Source: Actinomycetota bacterium (GTDB lineage: Bacteria; Actinomycetota; Acidimicrobiia; Acidimicrobiales; UBA8592). Taken from it: a stretch of 12,369 nucleotides of DNA. Shown piece by piece: positions 1-5,858 of the stretch (position 1 is its first letter; every line of letters begins with the position of its first letter). Below the pieces are notes generated by a model. The model was not told the origin of the DNA, did not search any database, and saw nothing but the letters and a program-made list of their open reading frames with translations. The translations under genes were made by a program, and so were the position numbers. The stretch covers positions 1 to 12,369 of the forward strand of contig PAYW01000027.1 of the NCBI GenBank assembly GCA_002715425.1. Direction: 5' to 3'.

Positions 1-154
1 CCGGAGCCTTCTTCTTTGCAGGAGCCTTCTTTGCCGGAGCCTTCTTTGCCGGAGCCTTCTTCTTTGCAGGAGCCTTCTTCTTTGCAGGAGCCTTCTTTGC
101 CGGAGCCTTCTTTGCCGGAGCCTTCTTTGCCGGAGCCTTCTTCTTTGCAGGAGC
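1..154 (-). repeat. Two-unit coding minisatellite (15-bp and 18-bp units)
   Basis: Read on the minus strand from 154 to 8, the sequence is an unbroken chain of nine units of two kinds. The 15-bp unit (gct ccg gca aag aag) occurs five times and the 18-bp unit (gct cct gca aag aag aag) four times, in the order 18-15-15-15-18-18-15-15-18; another unit begins at the left edge. The two variants differ both in the extra Lys codon and in the Pro codon (ccg or cct), and these differences stay linked. Both lengths are multiples of three, so the frame is kept. Confidence 0.93.
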
Positions 155-157
155 CAT
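1..157 (-). CDS. Partial DNA-binding protein with Lys/Ala/Pro repeat tail (TraR/DksA-like by context)
   Basis: This is the N-terminal end of a protein whose remainder lies beyond the left edge. It starts with ATG at 157, with a GGAAG ribosome binding site at 165-169 and 7 nt spacing, which supports the strand and start. All 52 visible codons are a tail built from PAKKA and PAKKKA units. It is strongly basic, has no hydrophobic residues apart from Ala and the start Met, and is certainly disordered. Such tails bind nucleic acid non-specifically and occur on histone H1-like and HU-like proteins of actinomycetes. No folded domain is visible, so the family cannot be read from the sequence. In Streptomyces a TraR/DksA-type zinc finger protein sits next to ileS, followed by lspA, so by position this is the best guess. 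An HU-like or other H1-like protein is the alternative. The coding call is firm; the family is inference. Confidence 0.72.
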   Translation of the reverse strand, partial: MAPAKKKAPAKKAPAKKAPAKKAPAKKKAPAKKKAPAKKAPAKKAPAKKKAP

Positions 158-357
158 ACTTCTACTTCCAGACTGACTATAAGTTCAAATAATCTATACG
201 TTTGGGGGTGGAGTTTATCGGGTAGTTACCAAAACGATGGTGATATTCATAAACTCGAAGCTTTTTCTTTCAAAAAGTAGAAGTTTTGCCTGATCTAAAG
301 GCATACGATCGTCGAATTCAAGAGTAACCTCTATGGAGATCCATATTAAGAAAAGCT
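158..357. promoter_or_regulatory. Divergent intergenic region between the Lys-rich protein gene and ileS
   Basis: These 200 bp must hold the start signals for both flanking genes. On the minus side the GGAAG ribosome binding site is at 165-169 and a TATAGA (198 down to 193) could be a -10 box, but no good -35 stands 16-18 bp upstream of it. On the plus side TATTAA at 344-349 is a possible -10 very close to the ileS ATG, also without a -35. An AT-only stem (261-266 with 272-277) and an 8-bp palindrome ACGATCGT (305-312) are present; neither is convincing as a regulator. I see no T-box-like conserved core and no small gene. Confidence 0.45.
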
Positions 358-3300
358 ATGAGCGATAAATCTTCCGATACCCCATATCCGACTGTTGGCC
401 CCAAGCCAGATCTACCGAATATCGAAAAGTCCATTCTCGATCGGTGGACTAAAGAAAAGACGTTCCAGGCATCGATTGATGAACGCCCAGAAGATACTGA
501 ATACGTATTCTACGATGGGCCACCGTTCGCGAACGGACTACCCCACCATGGACATCTTCTAACTGGATATGTCAAGGATGTCATTCCTCGATACCACACA
601 ATGAGAGGGAAAAGGGTCGAGCGCCGCTTTGGTTGGGATTGCCACGGATTGCCCGCTGAAATGGAAAGCGAAAAACAACTTGGCGTGTCAGGTAGAGCTG
701 CTATAACAGATTTCGGCATCCAGAATTTTAACGAACATTGCGAAAAATCAGTGCTTAAATACACCGACGACTGGGAAGAGATAGTGCAAAGGCAAGCCCG
801 TTGGGTCGACTTCGAGAATGATTATAAAACTATGGACCTTCCTTACATGGAATCCGTAATGTGGGCTTTCAAGCAGCTATGGGAAAAAGGCCTAATTTAT
901 GAGTCTTACAGAGTCATGCCTTACTCTTGGGGGGCTGAAACACCACTCTCGAATTTCGAGATCCGGTTAGACGATGCCACGAGACCAAGACAAGATCCTG
1001 CCATAACCGTAGCCTTCGATTTGGAACAAAAACCAGGCGATATAGGACCTATGAAGATACTCGCTTGGACGACAACACCTTGGACGCTGCCGAGTAATTT
1101 AGCTCTTGCCATTGGAGATGATATACAGTATTCCATTCTTGAATACGAAGGCCAGCTTTATGTCCTTGGGGAAGAAACCGTTGAGCACTACGAGAGCCAA
1201 TTTCCTGAAGCTAGCATCAGAGGAACATTTCTAGGAGCTGAACTCTTAGGGAGAAAATATACTCCTCTTTTCGATTTTTTCGCTGACTATGACCCAAATG
1301 CCTTTCAAGTCATCTCTGGAGATTTTATCGACACTGAAGAAGGAACTGGAGTCGTTCACATTGCGCCGGGTTTTGGAGAAGACGACCAACGGATCGCAGC
1401 GGAAAATCAAATCGGGACTCTAACCCCAGTTGATGATGCCGGATGTTTCACTACTGAAGTTAAGGACTGGGAAGGTCAAAACGTCTTCGATGCAAGCCCT
1501 GACATCATCCGATCACTTCGCGAAAGAGACAAACTAATTCGCCATGACAGTTACGAACATAACTATCCACACTGTTGGAGGACAGACACGCCGATAATTT
1601 ATAAAGCTGTGCCTTCTTGGTATGTAGAGGTGACGGCCATTCGAGAAAAGCTACTTGAATTAAATCAAGAAATTAACTGGATACCATCAAACGTCCGAGA
1701 TGGACGTTTTGGAAAATGGCTTGAAGGCGCCCGCGACTGGTCTATAAGTCGAAACCGCTTCTGGGGTTCGCCTGTTCCTGTGTGGAAAAGCGATAACCCT
1801 GAATATCCGCGAATTGATGTCTATGGAAGCCTTGACGAACTAGAACGCGATTTTGGTATACGGCCCGACAACCTCCATAGGCCTTTCATTGACGACCTAG
1901 TCCGACCAAACCCTGATGACCCATCAGGTAAATCAATGATGCGCAGGGTCCCTGAAGTTCTTGATTGTTGGTTTGAATCTGGTTCAATGCCATTCGCCCA
2001 AGTTCACTACCCTTTTGAAAACAAAGATTGGTTCGAAGAACACTTTCCTGCAGACTTCATTGTTGAATACATCAACCAGACCCGAGGGTGGTTCTACACA
2101 CTACACGTCCTAGCAGGTGCGTTATTCGAAAAACCAGCTTTCAAGAATGTGATATGTCATGGAATTCTCCTTGCAGATGACGGTGCAAAATTATCGAAAA
2201 AACTTCGAAACTACACAGAGCCGACAGAAATCTTTGAAGTCCAAGGTTCAGACGCACTGAGATGGTATTTCATGTCATCAAATATTGTTCGAGGTGGCGA
2301 CTCTCGGATAAGTGACCAAGGTATCGATGACGTCGTTCGTCAAATAATCACTCCAATATGGAACGCTTACTCGTTTTTCACACTCTATGCGAATATTGAT
2401 AATTACAGGGCAAATTGGAATGTAGAGAGCACGAATCTTCTAGATCAATACATACTTGCAAAAACCCGCCTTATGATCGAAACAGTTACCCAGTCAATGG
2501 ATCAGTATGACCTTCCAGGCGCAACAAACGAAATTAAAGCCTTCATTGACGCTTTAAACAACTGGTATATAAGAAGAAGTCGAGATCGTTTCTGGGCTCC
2601 AGGTAGCCCCAAAGATGACACAGATAAGCAAGCTGCCTACGACACTTTGTTCACAGTCCTTAAGATCCTCTGCGAAACAAGTGCGCCTTTACTCCCAATG
2701 ACATCTGAGGAAATCTATTCCGGAATTACAGCGAATGAAAGTGTCCATTTGGCCGACTGGCCCGACGCTAACTCTCTTCCATCAAACCCTAACCTTGTAA
2801 AGGCAATGGACCTAGTTAGAGATATTGTGTCGACCACACTCAGGGTACGAGAAGATGCAAGCCTTAGAGTTCGGCTACCTCTCAGTAGTATCACCATAGC
2901 TGGCGAGGAACTTTCTGAACTTGAAAAATACCTTGATATCATCAAAGACGAAGTGAACGTGAAGGCGGTTATCTTCTCAGACGATATCGCTAATCATGCG
3001 CAGTTTATTTTAAAACCCGATGGCAAAATTCTCGGCCCGCGGTTGGGCAAATCCGTACAAGATGTATTCAAAGCTGCAAAATCTGGAAACTGGGAATGGA
3101 TAAACGACGAAAAAGTGCAAGTAGGAACCCATGTGCTCGAGAAAAACGAGTTTTCCATCCATCTAGAAGCTAACGAAGGTATAACTGCTGGAGCCTTAGC
3201 TACATCCAATGGAGTGGTCATATTAGATACAAATATTACCGAGGAACTTATAAATGAGGGGCGAGCTCGTGACACGGTACGGGCAATACAGGAAGCCAGA

Positions 3301-3516
3301 AAAACTCAGAATCTAGTTGTAACTGATCGAATTCAGGTGGTCGTTGATGCCTCGGAAAACATCCAGCAGGCTATCAATCCACACCTACCTTACATTGCTG
3401 ATCAAGTTTTGGCAGTGTCAATTGACTTCCAACCCATCAACACTGAGGCGATGATTCATCAGGGCAACATAGACGGTGAAAGTGTTTCCATTTCCCTCTC
3501 TACGGTAAATCGGTAA
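358..3516 (+). CDS. ileS: Isoleucine--tRNA ligase (IleRS), type-2-like
   Basis: Cytoplasmic class I synthetase that charges tRNA-Ile with isoleucine using ATP and hydrolyses mischarged Val-tRNA. The Rossmann fold carries the HIGH signature as HHGH (residues 63-66) and the KMSKS loop as KLSKK (611-615), followed by LRNY. The inserted CP1 editing domain shows TTTPWTLPSN (238-247) and GTGVVH (329-334), with the conserved Asp in the GEDD stretch near 342. The DCWFESGSMPFA block and an anticodon-binding helical region follow. At 1052 aa it is longer than the E. coli type, and I see no C-terminal Cys zinc cluster. This matches the eukaryote-like type 2 enzymes of mycobacteria, which are often less sensitive to mupirocin; sensitivity here is not shown. 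ATG 358 is the only usual start before an upstream in-frame stop at 325; the nearest GGAG (335-338) is 19 nt away, which is too far. It is the only plus-strand gene, divergent from the Lys-rich protein gene and convergent with divIVA. Confidence 0.97.
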   Translation: MSDKSSDTPYPTVGPKPDLPNIEKSILDRWTKEKTFQASIDERPEDTEYVFYDGPPFANGLPHHGHLLTGYVKDVIPRYHTMRGKRVERRFGWDCHGLPAEMESEKQLGVSGRAAITDFGIQNFNEHCEKSVLKYTDDWEEIVQRQARWVDFENDYKTMDLPYMESVMWAFKQLWEKGLIYESYRVMPYSWGAETPLSNFEIRLDDATRPRQDPAITVAFDLEQKPGDIGPMKILAWTTTPWTLPSNLALAIGDDIQYSILEYEGQLYVLGEETVEHYESQFPEASIRGTFLGAELLGRKYTPLFDFFADYDPNAFQVISGDFIDTEEGTGVVHIAPGFGEDDQRIAAENQIGTLTPVDDAGCFTTEVKDWEGQNVFDASPDIIRSLRERDKLIRHDSYEHNYPHCWRTDTPIIYKAVPSWYVEVTAIREKLLELNQEINWIPSNVRDGRFGKWLEGARDWSISRNRFWGSPVPVWKSDNPEYPRIDVYGSLDELERDFGIRPDNLHRPFIDDLVRPNPDDPSGKSMMRRVPEVLDCWFESGSMPFAQVHYPFENKDWFEEHFPADFIVEYINQTRGWFYTLHVLAGALFEKPAFKNVICHGILLADDGAKLSKKLRNYTEPTEIFEVQGSDALRWYFMSSNIVRGGDSRISDQGIDDVVRQIITPIWNAYSFFTLYANIDNYRANWNVESTNLLDQYILAKTRLMIETVTQSMDQYDLPGATNEIKAFIDALNNWYIRRSRDRFWAPGSPKDDTDKQAAYDTLFTVLKILCETSAPLLPMTSEEIYSGITANESVHLADWPDANSLPSNPNLVKAMDLVRDIVSTTLRVREDASLRVRLPLSSITIAGEELSELEKYLDIIKDEVNVKAVIFSDDIANHAQFILKPDGKILGPRLGKSVQDVFKAAKSGNWEWINDEKVQVGTHVLEKNEFSIHLEANEGITAGALATSNGVVILDTNITEELINEGRARDTVRAIQEARKTQNLVVTDRIQVVVDASENIQQAINPHLPYIADQVLAVSIDFQPINTEAMIHQGNIDGESVSISLSTVNR

Positions 3517-3530
3517 ATCGGTAAATCGGT
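3503..3530. repeat. 8-bp tandem repeat (cggtaaat x3.5) at the ileS stop
   Basis: Three exact copies of cggtaaat (3503-3510, 3511-3518, 3519-3526) are followed by a half copy (3527-3530). The ileS stop TAA (3514-3516) lies in the second copy. Because the stop is reached early, extra copies only lengthen the 3' untranslated part and do not change the protein. It looks like a slippage-prone array. Confidence 0.95.
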
Positions 3531-3543
3531 ATCGTAGCGATTT
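3523..3543. terminator. Possible weak hairpin between convergent ileS and divIVA
   Basis: AAATCG (3523-3528) can pair with CGATTT (3538-3543) around a 9-nt loop, in the 37-bp gap between two genes that converge. The place suits a shared terminator. The stem is short and AT-rich, however, and neither strand has a clear run of T after it, so this is a weak candidate only. Confidence 0.25.
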
Positions 3544-3553
3544 GGGCTGGATG

Positions 3554-4561
3554 CTATTCTTCGTCAGAAAAAAAAGATGAAATAGCTTCATCAGTTTCAT
3601 CATCGACCAGACCGAGGACACTTTCATGGGGGTCAGAGTCACGTAGTTCTTCAAAAAACCGGTCGCCTGAAACTCCCTCATTCCCTTGAACGACAGGAGT
3701 GATCTGAGTCGGAGGACCAGCATCTTCTTGATCCTCTATCCAATTCTCTCCTATCCCTTCCTCTGCGCCTGCTGCCGCTGCGTCAATCCAAGACTCAAGG
3801 TCTTCAGTTGAATGGACAAGACTCAATTCAGGCGGCATCTCTTTTTCAAGTCGTCCTCCATCAACCTCCATTACGTCTTCCTGACTCGCTGGCCTGATAT
3901 CCCGAATTTCACTCATGGCAGAAATACCATCTAGGCCAGCCGTCTCGTCTTCTATAGCTTCTTCATCTTGGGCTTCAAGAAGTTCAAGCTCCAACTCGCT
4001 TGAATCTTCTCCGAGCTCTTCGATTTCTTGACCAATTTCCAGTTCAAGTTCACTATCTTCAATTAATTTTCGCATTTCATCGAGAACTATAAGAAGTTGA
4101 TCTTTCCCTGCGTGAAGCTGCCCTTCGAGATATCCGCATCTTTCTTCAAGGTTCTTACGCTTTGATTCGAGCGACTCTATTTTTCCCTTAAGATTAGTTT
4201 GAGATTCCTCAGCCATTTTTCGGGCTTCCTCAACCACAACTCTCTTAATATTATCAGCTTGCGCCTCAGCTGATGCTATAAGTTGCTCGGCCTGGGCCGC
4301 TGCTTCCTTTGTCAGTGAATCCGCAGTTCGCTGAGCTGCCGCAAGTAAACGTTGTGCAGCACCTTCTGGGTCGTACAGCTCCGAATCTTCTTCACCGTTC
4401 GTAGGAATTCTAAAGTCTTCCGATTCCAACAATTCGGCAAACCTTCTAAGGAAGGAATCGACCTCCTGTATGTCGTACCCTCCCCTTCGGTGCCTTGCAA
4501 AACGAACATTTCGAATAAACTCCGGAGTTAGAAAACTTCGAGTCGTGTCGGATAGAGCCAT
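3554..4561 (-). CDS. divIVA: DivIVA/Wag31-like polar and septal scaffold protein
   Basis: Coiled-coil protein that gathers at negatively curved membrane (poles, septum) and, in actinomycetes, directs polar wall growth. The N-terminal DivIVA domain is clear: LTPEFIRNVRF (11-21) and RRGGYDIQEVDSFLRRF (25-41) match the family's lipid-binding and dimer block. A variable linker (45-65) leads into a long Ala/Glu/Lys/Gln-rich coiled coil (about 66-165). The remainder (about 166-335) is unusually acidic, with many Glu-Leu and Asp/Glu clusters, and ends in SDEE. The total of 335 aa lies between mycobacterial Wag31 (about 260) and Streptomyces DivIVA (near 400). ATG 4561 has no Shine-Dalgarno; a promoter placed so that transcription would begin at the ATG itself suggests a leaderless mRNA. 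It is the last gene of the minus-strand cluster, 65 bp after sepF, with yggT absent between them. Confidence 0.93.
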   Translation of the reverse strand: MALSDTTRSFLTPEFIRNVRFARHRRGGYDIQEVDSFLRRFAELLESEDFRIPTNGEEDSELYDPEGAAQRLLAAAQRTADSLTKEAAAQAEQLIASAEAQADNIKRVVVEEARKMAEESQTNLKGKIESLESKRKNLEERCGYLEGQLHAGKDQLLIVLDEMRKLIEDSELELEIGQEIEELGEDSSELELELLEAQDEEAIEDETAGLDGISAMSEIRDIRPASQEDVMEVDGGRLEKEMPPELSLVHSTEDLESWIDAAAAGAEEGIGENWIEDQEDAGPPTQITPVVQGNEGVSGDRFFEELRDSDPHESVLGLVDDETDEAISSFFSDEE

Positions 4562-4567
4562 ACAAAA

Positions 4568-4596
4568 ATTGTACTAGCTTTAGCAGGCTGGGTCAG
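4568..4596 (-). promoter_or_regulatory. Predicted divIVA promoter giving a leaderless transcript
   Basis: On the minus strand a -35 like CTGACC (4596-4591) is followed by exactly 17 bp and a -10 TACAAT (4573-4568), five of six matches to TATAAT. Only 6 nt separate the -10 from the divIVA ATG (4561), so the predicted +1 is the A of the start codon. There is no ribosome binding site in front of the gene, which agrees with leaderless translation, common in actinomycetes. The transcript start is prediction. Confidence 0.6.
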
Positions 4597-4626
4597 GGAT
4601 TGCCTTACGAGGATCTGATTTGAATG

Positions 4627-5109
4627 CTAGACAGAAACAGACCCGCCAAGACGCTGGCGTTCTTCATCTGACACTTCTACATCTTTCGGAGTTAGAAGGA
4701 AAACATCATCTCCTGCTTTGACAAATCCCCCATCAATACCGACTTTTAAACCTGAACAAAAATCAATCACTCGAACTGCGACTTCATGATCCGCCTGCTG
4801 GATATTAACTATCACTGGTTGCCTTCGTTTAATTGCTTCTGAAATCTCTTTAACGTCACTAAACCGAACTGGAGTTACGACACAAGGTTTAGATACTTTA
4901 GGCGGAGCAATAGTTCTTACAGCATTAGCCAAACGAGATTGTCCCGTATCCTCACTCTTGGGGATCGGACGAACTGTGGTCACTCCACTGGTCTGTGGAG
5001 CAGGTGGAGCACTTACCGAGGGGGCACTTCCATGGTCATGCAACTCTTGAAAATCTTCATCAGAACCTAGCCCTAGATAAAGCATCGTCTTTTTTAGAAA
5101 ACTGGTCAT
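4627..5109 (-). CDS. sepF: SepF, membrane anchor and bundler of FtsZ
   Basis: Cell division protein that binds the FtsZ C-terminal peptide and attaches the Z ring to the membrane. It is the main anchor in actinomycetes, which lack FtsA. The N-terminus (MTSFLKKTMLYLGLG) can form the amphipathic membrane helix. A Pro/Ser-rich linker (about 20-68) leads to the SepF core (about 75-150), with VTPVRFSDVKEISEAIKRRQ, PVIVNIQ, a DFCSGLKVGIDG turn and FLLTPKDV as in the family. Length is 160 aa. A TTG one codon upstream (5112) is possible, but AGGAG (5116-5120) is 6 nt from ATG 5109 and only 3 nt from the TTG, so the ATG is preferred. The gene follows yggS by 74 bp, a leader with a duplication and a palindrome, so it may have its own promoter besides read-through. 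Confidence 0.93.
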   Translation of the reverse strand: MTSFLKKTMLYLGLGSDEDFQELHDHGSAPSVSAPPAPQTSGVTTVRPIPKSEDTGQSRLANAVRTIAPPKVSKPCVVTPVRFSDVKEISEAIKRRQPVIVNIQQADHEVAVRVIDFCSGLKVGIDGGFVKAGDDVFLLTPKDVEVSDEERQRLGGSVSV

Positions 5110-5115
5110 CAATTT

Positions 5116-5120
5116 CTCCT
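5116..5120 (-). promoter_or_regulatory. sepF ribosome binding site deciding the start
   Basis: AGGAG on the minus strand, 6 nt before ATG 5109. It leaves only 3 nt to the upstream TTG (5112), so it argues for the ATG. Confidence 0.8.
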
Positions 5121-5121
5121 A

Positions 5122-5135
5122 TTGACGTAAGTCAA
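5122..5135. promoter_or_regulatory. Palindrome in the sepF leader (possible operator)
   Basis: TTGAC and GTCAA arms flank a 4-nt centre, right next to the sepF ribosome binding site. Its place between promoter-like repeats and the start codon would suit an operator or a small mRNA hairpin. No regulator can be named, and a 5-bp arm can arise by chance. Confidence 0.35.
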
Positions 5136-5162
5136 CATCTATAACCTCAACATCTATAACCT
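5133..5162. repeat. Perfect 15-bp tandem duplication upstream of sepF
   Basis: Two exact adjacent copies (5133-5147 and 5148-5162) of caacatctataacct. On the sepF strand each copy contains TTATAGAT, which resembles a -10 box, but neither copy has a good -35 in front. It may be a duplicated promoter element or a neutral slippage event. Confidence 0.9.
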
Positions 5163-5183
5163 AACACCATAGAGCCTTAGTTT

Positions 5184-5858
5184 TCAATCAGCGTCGCGGT
5201 TTCCAAAAATTGCTCTTCCAAGACGAAGTATTGTTGCCCCAGCTTCAAGGGCTAAATCATAATCATTACTCATTCCCATAGAGCATTCTAATAACCCAAG
5301 CGTATTAGCTAGTTTCTTTAGATCTTGAAAACAAACCAGCGTTGCATCCCGATCTGCGCTTGCGCCAATTGTCATTAAGCCTTCAATATGAATTCCGGAT
5401 TCTTCAAACTTCTCTACTAGAGAGGGCACTTGGGCAGGAGGTATACCCCCCTGATTCTCTGCGCCTGTCATGTTAACCTGAAGCAGAAGTTTGGGGCTGA
5501 TGCTGCGCTTAGCAATTTCCTCTCCCAGAGCAAGCGAATCAGTCGACTGCCACATAAATACCGAACTTGAGAGTTTACGGATCTTATTTCTCTGAAGATT
5601 CCCAATAAAGTGCCACCGATAATTTTTCCCTTCATCTAGATTCTCTAGAATGTCTCTTTTTTTCATCAGCTCTTGTGCATAGTTCTCACCAATGTCATGA
5701 ATTCCAGCTTTGGCCGCTGATTTTATGGCATCAACTCCAAAACCTTTGGTCACCGCAACGATAGTCACTGGGTTAGAAGACCTTGAGGAAACCATCTCTC
5801 GGATATTCCCTACGCTGTCTGCTACTAGCTGATCATTAATAGGATTACCCAAAATCAC
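5184..5858 (-). CDS. yggS: YggS/PLPBP family PLP-binding homeostasis protein
   Basis: Cytoplasmic single-domain TIM-barrel protein that holds pyridoxal 5'-phosphate and keeps B6 and amino acid pools balanced; no enzyme activity is established for the family. PLP would bind Lys38 in VAVTKGFG. Other family blocks follow in order: IGENYAQE (56-63), WHFIGNLQRNK (82-92), LLLQVNMTGAENQGG (124-138), GLMTIG (160-165), SMGMSNDYDLALEAG (193-207) and LRLGRAIFG (211-219). Length 224 aa is usual. The start is GTG 5858, overlapping the end of pgeF by 14 nt, with GAG 5 nt upstream. A TTG two codons later (5852) has AAAGG at 6 nt and is a fair alternative; no ATG is available. The overlap implies translational coupling with pgeF. 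The pgeF-yggS-sepF order is common beside ftsZ in Gram-positive bacteria. Confidence 0.94.
   Translation of the reverse strand: MILGNPINDQLVADSVGNIREMVSSRSSNPVTIVAVTKGFGVDAIKSAAKAGIHDIGENYAQELMKKRDILENLDEGKNYRWHFIGNLQRNKIRKLSSSVFMWQSTDSLALGEEIAKRSISPKLLLQVNMTGAENQGGIPPAQVPSLVEKFEESGIHIEGLMTIGASADRDATLVCFQDLKKLANTLGLLECSMGMSNDYDLALEAGATILRLGRAIFGNRDAD

Noticed and set aside
1..154. Direct repeats at the left edge as a CRISPR array
   Set aside because: Units are only 15 or 18 bp with no spacers, both multiples of three, and they read through as an open frame with a good start and ribosome binding site.
261..277. Hairpin CTTTTT/AAAAAG as a terminator or attenuator
   Set aside because: The stem is made almost wholly of A-T pairs and would be unstable; it lies between divergent genes where no terminator is needed.
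200..357. T-box leader for ileS
   Set aside because: A gggtgg-like stretch occurs near 205-211, but the conserved T-box core (the GGNACCGCG part) and an antiterminator are not found before the start codon.
3418..3723. Minus-strand open frame across the ileS-divIVA junction
   Set aside because: It overlaps both conserved genes in other frames and shows no recognisable domain or ribosome binding site.
5850..5852. TTG 5852 as the yggS start
   Set aside because: AAAGG is well placed for it, but GTG 5858 is at least as likely and the difference is only two residues, so the longer form was kept.
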